A stretch of DNA of 64,000 nucleotides, from NCBI RefSeq assembly GCF_016545825.1, contig NC_052617.1, positions 6,406,600 through 6,470,599 of the forward strand, read 5' to 3'. Position numbers and translations under genes: made by a program. Below are positions 11,651 through 24,439 of this stretch, one piece after another; position 1 is the stretch's first letter, and the number at the start of each line of letters is the position of its first letter. The stretch comes from Eucalyptus grandis. Its lineage: Eukaryota; Streptophyta; Magnoliopsida; Myrtales; Myrtaceae. The notes beneath the pieces are model-generated. The model was not told the DNA's origin, made no database searches, and worked only from the letters and a program-made list of their open reading frames with translations.

Positions 11651-13341
11651 CCTAATTGAGTTGACAATAGTTGATGCATACTAGCAATAAACTATCTTTC
11701 TTCTTCTCACAAACAAAACTGATGTTTCCCAAAAGTGATGCACCGATATACACGAATTCCTCATTCATCAATCTTCACATCTCGCATCTTCAATTCTACC
11801 ACTTCAGACAACAACAGCTGGTAAGAAGCCTTCGAGAGTGGCTCTATCCCGGTGCTATCTCAATTGCAATTTCAATCTCTCTTTCTAGTGGTAACCCAAG
11901 CAATTCCTTTGGAACCATCTTAGAAATTTTATGTATCACGGCCACCTTCTTCTCATTCTATTTCTCAACTGACACATCCACTACAATTCCAAATCAATCT
12001 TGGCAACCTCCGTCTAACAAACGGATTGTCTTTAGCCAATGAAATTAATGAAATCGAAGATTCTTTTCGACTCCCCATAACCTCGACACTTTCACATGCT
12101 TAATGGACTAAACTGGCTTACTCCATGATCGTGATTCATTATCACTAGATGCTTCATAAGCCCACACTATTCATGTGGCGTCAAACTCACACCTCAGCAA
12201 CTAGTCAAGCACAACTGTTGCTAATGATTTCTCCTCTGTCACTTTTACTTCAACAATTTAAGTTCAACCAACTCAAGACAAAACTCGGCTACGATACTCG
12301 ATGAGATCACTTCCAACACATTCTTTCTCTAATCGGTGCAAGATCAATTCTACTCCCATTCCTTTCGCCATCCTAGTGGCGTTCGCCGCATGATAGCTAT
12401 GCCTATGCTACCTTGGACTTCCACTGACAATCCTTCACTTGATGGCCATGCTAGTCATCATCACAACATGTTCTAGTCATACTCGGACACTGGATTTATC
12501 CATACTTCCTTCTACAACTCCGACACCTATCTGGTGCATCTTCTATCTTCTATTAGGCGAAAGCATGCACTCTTTCTGGTTGCCTCATCATTCTGCTAGG
12601 ACCACTCTCGACCGGATATCCCGTCGGCTATACTCCAAACAATTTCGCGTCCTAGGAAGGACATAAGACCGATCTCCATTATCACATCCGAAACAACCCG
12701 ATCTATTTGACTCGGTGCCGACTTGACTACTCCATCCTTCCTCGTGAGTGGAATAGAATGCTTTTCTCTCAACCTCGGTCTTTTCCCCGACCGATTTCCA
12801 TTCGCCTCGAATGGATCTATACCTCGGCTCGAATGCAATGACTCGCTCTCGGATCACGTCTCCACTCGGGATCTCGGCAGGCGAAGCGACAACAACGGTT
12901 GCAACACCGACGGCGGCTCGATCCCGAGCTTGTGGCTCATCCAGTTCCCAGGAACACTAGCATCGAACGATCCTATCGAACTTAGGATCATTCGACGCTG
13001 CTACACTAGTACCAACTTGCGGTGGTACTCTTACACTCGAGCTGGCCAAAGCCAACACTCTGCCACAACCACCTCGGGTACTGACCTTTGTCAGTGCATC
13101 ATCCCGAGTTACAAAGGACATTGTCCTCTTACTAGGAGTTCTCGGCTCCCGCTCGCTCATGGTTCGTCTTACACCGCAACCCGACTTCCAAATCAACCTT
13201 TGGATTAGAAGATGAGCGATCCACACACAACAAACAATTCTAGCACTCGGCTAACACGAGACATGCATCGCATGAATTTAAAGGCCTTTCCTACTAACTA
13301 TCCCATGGTCAACGCTCCTTATCACTCCAATCTTCAACCTC
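11651..13341 (-). pseudogene. Decayed gag-protease region of the gypsy element
   Basis: By position this is gag, protease and early RT. I can read no zinc knuckle, no protease active site and no long frame on the minus strand. Short frames at 12588-12857 and 12957-13226 do not show a domain I recognise. The region also looks shortened, since internal regions of this clade are normally longer. The call rests on position between the PBS and RT. Confidence 0.6.
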
Positions 13342-13353
13342 GCTCTGATACCA
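13342..13353 (-). other. Primer binding site, tRNA-iMet type
   Basis: Minus strand TGGTATCAGAGC, the exact complement of the 3' end of plant initiator-Met tRNA, 11 bp inside the 5' LTR. This fixes the direction of the element. Confidence 0.93.
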
Positions 13354-13364
13354 GTTAAACTGGA

Positions 13365-16300
13365 TGTCACGCCCCGATCCTCGGGCACGCACACATCCTT
13401 CTCCCTTGGTCGATTTTATAATGCGATATCCCAGGACTAGTATATCGCCAACCCTTTCATTTATTAAGCGCATGCGGAAACGATTAAAATCCCGGACAAT
13501 AAAACGATGGGATAGAAAAGGGCCATATTTTTCATATTGAAATTTATAACCAAACTTTTATACAAATCATAAATCACTTCATAACTATTCACATCACAAA
13601 GGAGATCTCAAAATAAGATAGGATCTCAATCCATCCAGACCGTATTCAAGGCCCCTCTCGGGACTATCTTCTTCTTCCAAAAATCCTTCTCTTCATATCT
13701 CACCTCCGAGTTCTCCTCCTCGGATTCCTCCTCCTCGCTCTTGGCGGGGTCCGAAATGGTTTTCCCAAACTGGGATGAGACTACGTCTCGGCGAGTTCTA
13801 CCCCACTAAGCCCGATTAGTAAACTATTATACTAAAGGCTGCCTAAACACGCACGGGCGGAGGACTTACCTTGGCCTCGATCCCACCCGCAAGTCGGTAC
13901 AATTCATAATAGGCACCCAAGCAATCATATCCGATCGAAACATCGATCAAATCGACCTAGTCGATTATATTCCAACAAGACCACTCACGGTCATTCCCAT
14001 TGATCCCAATCAATTCACATCAAATCAAAGCATCGACCAGTCGATTACATGTCAAACAAATCACTCTCCACAGAGGAGTATCTAAAAGCGAGGCCACGTG
14101 CATTCTCTAGGACGACATTCCAAGTCTCCGAGTCCACGTGCCTCGAACCTGGGCCCACGTGCATTCTCTCAGGCGACCTTTTCGCCAAAGTGATGCATCA
14201 AGTCACCGAGCCCACGTGCCCTTTTAGATGCCCGGGCCCACGTGCATTCTCTCAGGTGCATTTCACCAAAGCGATGCATCAAGTCGCCGAGCCCACGTGC
14301 CCTTTTAGATGCCAGCCTCTGTCACCGAGCCACGTGCATTCTCTTAGGTGCATCTCACCAAAGCGATGCATCAATTCGCCGAGCCCACGTGCCCTTTTAG
14401 ATGCCGGCCCCGTCACCGAGCCACGTGCATTCTCTCGGGCGACCTTTCGCCAAAGTGACATATTCAACCACTTTGAACTCACGTGCATTCTCAGGTGACA
14501 TTCCAATTCACCGGGCCCACGTGTCCTCTTTCAAGTGGTCACCAATCTACTTTCAATATCGACAACCAATGCCCAACGATTTCTCAATCAAATAAATAAA
14601 TCAACTCAACAAAACATTATAAATGCTTTGAATAAACATACTTGGCCATTCACCAATCAATACTCAATCAAATAATTAAATTAACTCAACAAAGCATTAT
14701 AAATGCTGAATAAACATACTTGGCCATTCACCAATCGATAATTCAATCTCAATCGATTCCAATCAATTTAGGATAAATCCTAAAATATCACAATTTACTC
14801 AATTCCATACAACGTGGAGCTCAAATAAATAAACGGACTGCGCCACGACGATCAGCACGAGATTTCGGTCGTCGGCCATCAAAATCTTAATTTCCGAAAA
14901 ATAATTAATTTATTTATTAATTTCGAAAATTAAATAATTAATATTAAAAATTCAATTTAGCTCAAAATAAAGCCCGATTAAATAAACGGACTTCACCACG
15001 GTCATCGGCATAATTTTCCGGTCCCGGGCCATCTCAGCTGAATTTTCAGAAAATAAATAATTATTTAATTTAATTCCGAAAATTATTATTTAAATACTAA
15101 AAAATCCACTTAGGCCCGAAAAGCCTAATTGGAGCCCACTAAGGGTCGGAAAAATCCCGAGGCACTTCCAATAATTAGTAGACCACGTCTACTTGCTAAT
15201 TGCGCAATCAAATTATCTAAATCGCATCACAATTGACTAATAATTGCTAATTTATTCTAATCTAACAACCTAAACATAATTAATTAAATCTAAACCAACC
15301 TTAAGCATAATTAGCCACTAATCCTGGATTAGTGAGATTACTCACCAAATCGCGCAAATCGGATCAATCCGACCGCGGCGACGCGAGGAACGATTGTTCC
15401 CAAAGCGACTCGCGGATCCGGGGCTGGGAAACGGCCCAAAAGCGGGCCCGAAGATGCTGAAACCCACTCCGTGGGTCTGCTAGACGGAGCCGATCGGGGC
15501 TGCTCCGGCGGCTAGGGCGGCAAGGGGAAGCCGGCGGAGGGCGAGGGGGTCGCGGGGGTGGTCCGGCGGGGCTAGGCGGTGGCCGGAGGTGGCCGGACGG
15601 GGGCTGGACAGAGGCGAACAGCGGCTGGTTCGTGCGGAGGGAGGAGCGGCCGCGAGCGACGGACGGCGGGACGGCGGCGGGCGCACAGGCGCGGCGCGGG
15701 TGCGGGCGGCGGTGCGGCGGCGGGACGGCGACGGAGCTGCAACTTCTGGTCTTCTTCCGCTTCTGGTTTCCGCGAAGAAGAAAGAAGAAAGAAGGAGAAG
15801 AAAGGAGCCGGTTCTGTCGTGCAGGGGAAGAAAGAAGAGAGGAGAGAGAAGAGAGAGAGAGAGAAGGGATAAGCATTGACCGGTCAAAGAAAGAGAAAGG
15901 GAGGGAATGGGCGGTGGGGAATTCGCACGAGGGGGAGGAGAGGAGAGAGAGAAAGAAAAGAGAGAAAAGAAAAGAAAGGAGAGAGAGGAAAAGAAAAATA
16001 AAAATAACACTTATTCTTATTTTTTTTCTTTTCTCTTTCTCAATCTATTTCCTTTCGAGCTTCAATTTTCTTCTGATAATTTCTTTATTGAAATTTCGGA
16101 CCGTCAATAAATTGACGACGATGAGACGTGATCCTAAAAATAAGAATTATGACGCGCTTAAAATTCGATTCCCGAAATCGAGTTCAATTTCGTGGTTAAG
16201 AATCGATCAGACGTGATTTTAGCCAAATCCAACTAATTAGGTAGCTTTTAGGGATTTTACAGCTGATACATCCCTTAACGGCTTTACCCAATAGGTTAGT

Positions 16301-16400
16301 TAACTCGTGAGTGATCAGTTCAGAGAAAAAGGGCCATAGGCACGCCGACGAAATGCCAATTTCACTTTATCGAAACGGGGTCGAATTTCAGGATGTCACA
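13365..16400 (-). repeat. 5' LTR of the gypsy element
   Basis: 3036 bp; begins TGTCACGCCCC and ends GGATGTCACA. It holds the same blocks as the left LTR in the same order: CACGTG array, AT-rich blocks, GC-rich block (15370-15770) and purine tract (15770-16000). It should drive minus-strand transcription; a TATA box was not placed. Confidence 0.93.
14092..14526. repeat. G-box (CACGTG) repeat array in right LTR
   Basis: Again eleven CACGTG cores, in the same order and contexts as the left array, with small indels between units. Keeping all eleven cores while the spacers have changed is notable but could be chance. Confidence 0.85.
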
Positions 16401-16405
16401 CCAAG

Positions 16406-17290
16406 CATATGATAGGATTAGCAATTAAGGAATCGTCTCACTTTACCACCCGGGAATCTATATCGTCATTTCCGGGAGCTTTTTTCTTTTCTTTTCTTTT
16501 TTCCCACCACAGAGTCTAATTCGGCTTCACTTATAAGGCAAAATCGAAATGTCTCGGTTTGGCCACGCAACTTATCAAAACCTGCACAGAGACCCTCTGG
16601 AAAGGGCTGCACAATTGCCTGGGAGGCTGAAGAACTGATGTCACCCCCTATTGCACTTTAGCAGGTAAGTTAATGGTGGTGGAAAGGGATTCAACTCGTG
16701 TAAACGTTGGGAGAAGAAGTTGGAAGTTTTTTTGCGCATGGTATATAAACGAGACATCCATTAGGACACCATCTCCTTTGCAGTGGCATACGTAAAGGAG
16801 ATTTTGCAAGAATCGCATGTTTGGATTATCTGCATAATGCTTGCAAGCTGCCATGATGCCCAGAGACTAAACAAACATCTTGTCGGGTAAACTTGATTGT
16901 GCTAGACTTGGTGGAATATGAAAAGCAAGAATCAGATCATCATCACTTTCTCGAATCGACTCTTGATGAGACCCCACCCCCCCTCATATTCCAAGTCAAG
17001 AAGTCTGCTTTCCCCTATTGTACGAAAACCAAATAAGGGAAAAAGGAAGTGGCTTTAGTAAAAGTGAGTAGTATTATTCTAGGCACACAGGTAGTCGTTG
17101 TTCTGCTTTTTATCAAGTCAAGTCTCCTCCGTTATTGCTCACCAGTAATGAATTCTTATGCTCATAACATTTACCCATTTAATTAATTTGGTTAAGTTTA
17201 TTAACAAATTACTGACATATTTTACTTTCATCTTTAATCATTGATCATCATGGTGAGTAGCAGAGTGGATTACTTTAAAGATTAAGCATC

Positions 17291-17330
<40 letters not shown>

Positions 17331-17697
17331 TATCAGGGTAAACATGAGCAGCATATGAAAGTTAATTTATGTGCACGATCGATTATATAATACGATCATG
17401 AAGATCAATTGAGGATTAGCATGTCTAGTATCCACTTGTGATTGATTATTTCGGTTTTGTTTAGTCCAGATAAACATTTTTGTTTTTGGCTTTGACTCGA
17501 CGTTTTCAAAATCTTCCCGTGCATGTTATTTTGAATAAAACTGTTCGGCAAGGTTAGTTTAGAAACTGTTGTATAGTCTGGGGATGTATTGCATTTGTGT
17601 TTTAGAAAATGTTACATAGTCATTTTGTTCTCTCTTGTGATGGGAGAGTGTGGCTTTTTTCTAGTAGTTATATCTTAGTCCACTGATCATATAAACA
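16406..17697. other. Unique flank with a possible RLP 5' relic, no gene seen
   Basis: Positions 16655-16720 resemble the RLP-C 5' end (TTTAGCA..., GGTGGTGGA, CTTCAACT order around 33665-33715), suggesting an old RLP start region. A pure (CT)n microsatellite occupies 17294-17327. Otherwise nothing coding is supported. Confidence 0.4.
17294..17327. repeat. (CT)n microsatellite
   Basis: About 17 uninterrupted CT units. Confidence 0.95.
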
Positions 17698-17710
17698 CAT
17701 ATTTTGAGTT

Positions 17711-17923
17711 TTTTTTTTTTTTTGGGTAACCGAGGACTCCACCATGGGCCCCTATGCCCGAACGGCACCGAAGGGCCGGGCTCTACTACCTTAGGAGAGA
17801 CTAGCTGGGACTCCAACACCATAGCCCCCCACTTACAACGCTAGCAACCGGCAGGATTCGAACTCTCGACCTCAGCGATGAGGGAGGGACTCTAATACCA
17901 GCACGGCTACCTACAGTTGGGTT
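17711..17923 (-). mobile_element. tRNA-derived SINE, minus strand
   Basis: 213 bp. On the minus strand it starts with a tRNA-like head containing an A-box-like TAGCCGTGCTGG and a B box GTTCGAATCC, continues through a GC-rich body, and ends in a poly(A) tail (T run at 17711-17723). It is bounded by a 13-bp target duplication CATATTTTGAGTT at 17698-17710 and 17924-17936. It would be copied by RNA polymerase III and moved by a LINE reverse transcriptase (family knowledge). Confidence 0.92.
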
Positions 17924-17936
17924 CATATTTTGAGTT

Positions 17937-19199
17937 ATACACCAAATAATGGAGATTACAGTTTTTGGATGAGCAATTGTTCATGCTTTTTTTTTTTTTT
18001 TTCAATTTAAGCTTTGAATATAACTTAGGATCACCAAAATATTAGCCTGCAAAGAATCAATCATACGCAAATTGTTGTCATGCTTTTCATCATTCTAGTA
18101 TGTCTGTTTTGGGCCAAAAATATCGCGTGCAACCGAGTATTATTTCAGCTCTGGCTTCAACTAGACATAATAATAAATGTTTTGTTTGCAATATCAAAAT
18201 GATGAGGATATCTGATGTACCTTTCACGGATATAATTCTCCAATCCCTTATGGAAAAAGAAAAAAAAAACGATGAAACATAAATTTAAATATTGTACAGT
18301 GAAAAAGATTAAAATTGAATGCACAGTAACGAGGCGAAGAAGAGGCTCATGAATTGAACTTTAAATGGCGTATAACATATAAATTTTCAAGAACTCAAAA
18401 AAGCCTATTCAATATAACAGGTCACACGATGAAATCAAATTTCGGCAGGTTTGTATTAAACCAGATAATCCGATGCTAAACCATCTTTTGCTTCTTTTCT
18501 CGTGTCAATTCCACCAACCCAAGTATCAAATCACCAGGAGAATTTCTTGTGAAAACAACCCTATCCTCAGAAGAACTGCAAGGAGAAAATCGCATGAATC
18601 ACGAATTGAGATAATACTAAAGAAAGACCCATCTTTTGCTTCTTTTCGGGCGATTTCTTTTCTACATTGATAAAGTCTAATCTTGCTTTATTTTTCAAGA
18701 TAGTCAAGTCTGGTAAAGAGATAATAATAAAGAAAGACCTTAATGAATTTGAAACGGACCCGCATAATCTTTTCAAATTATAACAAAGTAATCTTCACGT
18801 TTGTGCCGTTCAAAACACTAATCTTCCTACATCAATGGCTGGTCTCTTGATTAGTATCAGCACGAGGGGGAGGGGGGGTGTCCAACAAGAATAGTCTAAT
18901 ACCGAGGGAGCGTTTGATATACGATGGTTCCAATATAAAGACAGGATAACTTCCGGAAAGGCTGATTTTACTTGTGATGCTTCTAGAAACCATATAATAA
19001 CACTGATTTGCGTTCTATTCCTAAACATTCGAGGTCCACCATTACAGACAATTAGGTCGAGCAATGCATGAAAACAAACTAGTAATTCGCTCCAAGGACA
19101 TAATTCAGCAATATTTGAACATGCGTTCGGCTCCACTATTATGTCTGCTCATTCATTGCAGCTTCATGCAAATACAGCAACCCACCAAACTGGAAAATA
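17937..19199. other. AT-rich spacer with a small direct repeat, no gene seen
   Basis: Contains a local duplication: GAGATAATACTAAAGAAAGA near 18607 recurs with one change near 18718, and CCATCTTTTGCTTCTTTTC occurs near 18481 and 18629. Small open frames here show no recognisable domain. Confidence 0.4.
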
Positions 19200-19440
19200 T
19201 ATATATACATATATATTCAGAAAAATTATTTAAAAAATTGAAAAAAATTGTCCGCATCAATATTGGTTATGCAACATCGAATGATGGGCATCCACGTCAG
19301 TTATTTCCGATCAATTTTTGGCCAAAATGACTACATTAGCAAATGGTTAAGGACTCAATTGGCCAAATTAAAAAAATTATGACTTAATTGGCCGTTGTCC
19401 AACACGTATAAGACTTTTGGGACCATTCTCTCTAGATTTG
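19200..19440. repeat. Dispersed repeat, copy 1
   Basis: Contains the sequence types CATCCACGTCAG, GACTCAATTGGCC and the A-rich TTAAAAAAATTATGACTTAATT order. A diverged relative is at 26700-26920. An (AT)n tract precedes it at 19197-19217. The family looks like a short non-autonomous element; termini and class are not resolved. Confidence 0.5.
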
Positions 19441-19559
19441 CAGTTATGGCCGGCGACTTTTAGCGTCCCCAATTCAGTTAGACTTAACAAGAAGAGATCC
19501 TTCGGCCATTATTTAGAGGATTATCATAATTTGATCCGCCCGCTAGAGAAAGCTACTAG

Positions 19560-19870
19560 ATCCACCCATTATTCACTTTAGCATGGAAGTAAAAGTTCTT
19601 CCAGTTATACAGCCCTTGTAAAGTGTGAAGTGATCCACGCAAGTCTTCTCTAGAATGCCTGTTGGTGAGCTCCCAAAATGGGTTAGCCATTCTAAAAGCT
19701 CCATCGGTGGGATTGTTGACTATGCGATTACCATAATGATGTTGTATTACTGGACTAAGATGGAATATTAGTGGAGGTGACGTAGGGATTCAACTCATAT
19801 AACCCTTCTAACAAGCCAAGTGATCAACACCAAAGTCTTCTCTCAAATGGGATTGGATTCCCATCTAAAA
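19560..19870 (-). pseudogene. Orphan RLP 5' flanks (two), no coding part
   Basis: 19570-19700 matches the RLP-A start and promoter (TTTAGCATG..., CTTCCAGTTATACAGCCC, TTGTAAAGTGTGAAG, TCTAAAAGCTC). 19776-19870 repeats the motif order GGTGACGTAGGGATTCAACT, TATAACCC, AGTCTTCTCTC. No LRR frame follows to the left. These appear to be remains of lost RLP genes. Confidence 0.5.
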
Positions 19871-22689
19871 ATTTTTCTATTGCTTTGTCAAAAGTAAATA
19901 AAGTTTAGAAAAGCAATAATAAAGCAGCGTGAAATGGCCTTCCAAATGATCAGAAATTGACGTTAAGACAAAATTTATTATCATATTTCCTTTGTCTTTA
20001 GAGTGATTTTTTAGCTCTTGAAATTAGAAAGAAAAACTTAAGTAAAAAACCTTGCCATGAAATACCCTTAATTAGGTTGGACCATATTAGTAGGTACTTC
20101 ACACGGTGTCTACTAACTAATCAGGGATACTAGACTGACAAGTTGGTTAGTAGATGGTCGCTCCACGCATGAAAGACTACTATACCTGCCTCCCCGATAG
20201 TAGCTTATTCCAAAGAATAGATAGGGAAACTACCTTCCCTCCCCCTCCTTTTTTCTCCAAAGCCCCCTAATTCCTATATATATTTTGCTTCCCTGCCTAG
20301 GAGGGAATACCTTTGAAATTTAATGTCTCATAATTCAAACGAAGTAGTTTTAGGACATACTTAGATCCATTCTTCCTTTTTTTCATCAACATTAAAGTTA
20401 CGTTGAGGGATGAGCCAAAAAGAATAGAAATGAAATCATCATTCAATTTCAATTTAATAAGTAATGTCTTTTGTTGAATATAACGCGGAAACTAATATCA
20501 GATTTTGCAATTTGAGTCAATGCGAAATCACCGAAAAAATAAACAATGAATAATAAATGATATCAAAGATTTACGTGATTCGATTCAAATGTTGATAATA
20601 CATTTATGGAAAGAGTTAACAAACAAATAATTCATTATAATAATAAAAATTAGAATTACAATCGCTTAAATAATTAAATATTTCTCAAACTTAGATTAAT
20701 CCCAAGCCTACAGAATTTATAAATAAAATAACTCAATTTGATGCAAACTCGTTGTACAAAATCTACCGTGGCCTACCATCCTCCGTGCGATCGAGAAAAA
20801 GTGTCACCCAGTGCGACCCCTTTCTCACTTCGCCGTTCGTCATTTCTTCGTGAAGTTCACTACACGGCTTGAAGGAATCTTCCGCGCGGCCAAGAAAAGG
20901 TGCTCCACCCTGACAGGATTAAAGTGTTCCCCTCTTCTTCTTTTTTACAGAAGCCAACAAATCCACTTTTGATGGGGACCGTCGAATTTCGAGCTCCTTT
21001 TCTTTTGTGGCCTTTAGACGTCCACCTTACGCCTGCCAAGGGCGTCCAATAAATAGGTAAAATGGTCTAATTTGTATTGATTCATTTTCATGAAATACAA
21101 TTTCGATAATGGACATTCAATCCAATTCTAACTCAATTCATATTCGACATGACCTATATTATTAAAACATATTCATGCTTAATCCTAAATATGAAAATAA
21201 ATACTAACTCATTTAATCCATTTTAAGCTCTTCATGTTAATGTGTTATTTGGATATATGTCAAATTAAAAAAGTAAAATAACAAAATATGAAGATGTAAG
21301 TAAATAAAACATAAAATGTAAAAAAAACAAGAACAACAAAATTAAAGAGACACAAGGTGACTATGGTCTTTTATTTTATTTTATTTAAAAAATAATTTCT
21401 TAATTATTTGTTCTTGTTGCTTTTTCTTCACATGGTCACTAGCCACAATGACCGATCATAGGTGAGCTCGACCCATGCTATAATTTATATATGTTTTTGT
21501 TGTGCTTTGTACTTTTTCCACATTTACCATAAATAATGTAGCTTGTGCTCGTTAGATTGATTTGAAGGAGTTCATGAAATTTTCACAAGCAATATATGAT
21601 GAAAGCTATTTTTATTCACCAATGATCAACATTGTGATGTGAATCTATCCAATTCGATGTAATTGGTCATCCACGTAATTTCCAGTGCAAGCAAATGATA
21701 GAGTTTCTTTCAAACATTTATACGAAGTCTCCAACGCAATTTCTTTTCCACGTTCCCATTGATCTCACATGGCTTTTTCCACAGTCGATGCATTGAATGA
21801 TTGTGTCGCGAAAGTTCGTGAAAATAAAATAGCTCAATCAGATGTAAACTCGCAGCGCAAGATTCACCGTGGTCAACATTGCTCCTTGCAATCGAGAATA
21901 AGTGTCACCCAGGGGCCAGGGCGAGCCCCTTTCTTACTTCGCTGTTCGTCATTTTTTTTTTTTTTTTGGAGTTCACGACGTGGCCTTTTCTCGTTCGTTT
22001 ACAGAAGTCAACAAATCCACTTTTGACCGGAACCCACCGAATGTTCAAGCTCCTTTTTCTTGCGTGGCTTTCAGACGTCCACCGCGCGCCTTCTCCAAGA
22101 TATTAGATAAGAGTTTTGCTAATATAACTGTTTTTGCATAACTGCTAGAGTAACGGATGAGGAATGGACCTGTTAATAATTTCAAATTATTTGTTATCTT
22201 TTTTTTTTTTTTATGATCTAGAGCAGAATGTTTTTATCACAGTGAATTAAGGACAGTCATTTAATCATTTCTCATAAGATAAAATCAATCAACTGAGAAA
22301 CAAACCCGTAGTCAGAGCAAATATACTATGTTCCCTCCTAACAAAATCCAAACTTGAGTCGGATTAATGGGTGCATCGGATTTGAACAAATTGAGATCTT
22401 CAAAATGGTTTGGATTTCGTACACGTGCTAAAACTCGAGACATAATATTACAATTCTTGTTTGCAATCAAAAAAGATGTTTTGTTGTTGCCCTCTGTATT
22501 ATCCCACCAAAGTGGGTGATCGATCAATATTCAAGCAAATCTTCAATCCATCATCAAATTTAACTTAGAATAACATTATGAGCTGCCGCGGAGACCACCA
22601 AGTTGGATAATGAAAAAAAAAAAAAGAACACATGACAAAGGTCTCATATTTTTTAAAACCCGAATATCGTATCTTTTTATCATGATAAG
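19871..22689. other. Non-coding unit A spacer with local duplication
   Basis: Paralogous to 37070-38290 of unit C. A roughly 300-bp stretch occurs twice here (20740-21060 and 21815-22110; both match 37580-38040), showing an extra local duplication. The first copy carries the empty target site of the SINE found at 37741. No gene is supported. Confidence 0.5.
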
Positions 22690-24240
22690 ATCAGTGCCAA
22701 CTCCAAAATCCAACTCCACATTTTGGAGTTGGCCATCTCGATCTCATCCCAATATATTCTCCACCAACAAACAACAGTCATAGATCTTTGTCTGTGTGTA
22801 GAATGTCTAGTGTAGTTGTTCCATGCTAAGGTGATGTAATCAGAATGGATGCAATGTTGACGGTATGAGAGAGGATACAGTAAGGACATATTTCATGTAG
22901 TTGATTACGGTGTATATAGATTGGTATTCATTTTATACGCCCTATTACTTCACGACCTTTCCAAGGGAAAAAAATGTGTTGGTTTAATTTCAGCACAGGT
23001 GTATTTATAGCATATTCAAGTACAACTATTCCGCCAAGAGCATGAATATAAATCAGGTGGATTCAAATGTAAAGTATAAACCGAGTCTTTCACATACCTA
23101 CAAATGAGTGTCAAAATAAACACTCATGATAAGAGAGCTTAACCTCCCTTTTTTTTAATCAAATGATTTGCAGTATTTCGTTCTTCTTATAACTCCCCAG
23201 ATTTGATAAAGTTAGCAGGCATTGGAAAGGCAAAGACATTTTTAGTTTCGCTCATCTTATGACCGTTCTGCTTTTAGCTATAAGTGACTTCCTAAATCTA
23301 GCACCCCATCATCCACCGGGTATTCGGTTCATATACTACTCAGAATTACGAAATGATTTAATCAGAACCAAAGGAAGAAAACGTAATGTTACAATGTAGA
23401 TTACCACGGGAGGTGAGTATCAATTGGGTGATCATATATTGCTACTAGGTAATTGCCTCGCAAGATTACCCAAGAAACGGGTAATGGACTTATGAGCCCT
23501 TTGCAACACCATGCTAGCTTCTCTCTCATTTTCGTTAGCAGCAGTTGGCTGTTCTTGAATCGAATGTACACTCCTCACAAGCTTTTGCAGCTCCTATTGG
23601 AAGTACAACGTAGGAAAATATTCACCATAAACATGTTAACCCAGTACTAATTTTGACAATGCAACATAGTAGATGTCAACCGCGCTAAGTACTGGCAATT
23701 GGCAAATGCAAATCTCAGCGATGGGCAATGTGTTGCATTGTGCACTGAAGAACGATCTAAACATAATGAAGTTTGTGCATGGCAAGGGCAGGCACATTCA
23801 TTATGTTGTGCACGTTACAGAGGAATGATTTAGCCCGACCAGGGATAGGCTTGTGCAAATGTTACCTACATGCCCATGAAAAACCATCAATCTAGTTTAC
23901 GTTGTCAAGAGCATAATGTCAAATGAGAAATTACTTTCTATTTTTAGTACATAAAACCGTCGACACTTGATATTGAATACTTAAATTCTTAGTGCTCATT
24001 TTTTTTAGTCTTATCAAACGGGCTTTTAGGCTTCGCATATGTGGGCCTAGTTGAGCGCCCAAGATCACGCATAACTGAGAGAATGTGATGCAGGTGCAGA
24101 GTGGGTGATTCTTGTTTTGAGTGAAATAATGGATGGAATCAGAGTATGTGGGAATGAATGTCGATGGGCAAATGCAACACGCACATATCATGCCGTGAGG
24201 TCTAAACGTATCTAATTCGATTAATAAGGATTCCATGGTT
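22690..24240. other. Unit B left part, no gene seen
   Basis: Diverged paralog of 26930-28100 in unit C, collinear over about 1 kb (for example the CTAGATCTTTG-like and ACTTCACGACCTT-like stretches). No conserved reading frame was found between the copies, so I call it non-coding. Confidence 0.45.
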
Positions 24241-24439
24241 CAGGACACTTGGCAGAAATCAGCAGCTCTCAGTGAAAATGAAGCCAGGATTTTAGTGTAT
24301 GCTTAAGAGATTTGTAACCAGCAAAGAGTGTTTCCAACGGTTGCTTTACAACTAAGTATCAAATCAATGACGTACTGGTGAAACTTTCTTCTCTAGGTGA
24401 TTGGGAAGCGGACTTCTCGCACCGCCCGTACATGCTGAA

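Larger units (their letters stand above)
6065..16400 (-). mobile_element. Ty3/gypsy chromovirus, Tekay/Del-like, minus strand
   Basis: A complete but decayed LTR retrotransposon of 10.3 kb. It begins TGTCACGCCC and ends GGATGTCACA and is flanked by CCAAG at 6060-6064 and at 16401-16405. The LTRs are about 3.04 kb each and very similar. The internal region is only 4.26 kb. In sense order (right to left) it has a PBS, an unreadable gag/protease zone, RT, RNase H, integrase, an integrase C-terminus with a chromodomain-type tail, and a PPT. The large LTRs, the TGTGACATC LTR start (sense strand) and the chromodomain tail suit the Tekay/Del clade. The coding region is broken into at least six frames, so it is not autonomous. 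It interrupts duplication unit A. Confidence 0.93.

Noticed and set aside
17655..17672. TTTTCTAGTAGTTAT as the far end of the CACTA-like element starting at 4080
   Set aside because: The terminal G is missing, the distance would be 13.6 kb across a later gypsy insertion, and unit C gives no matching end.
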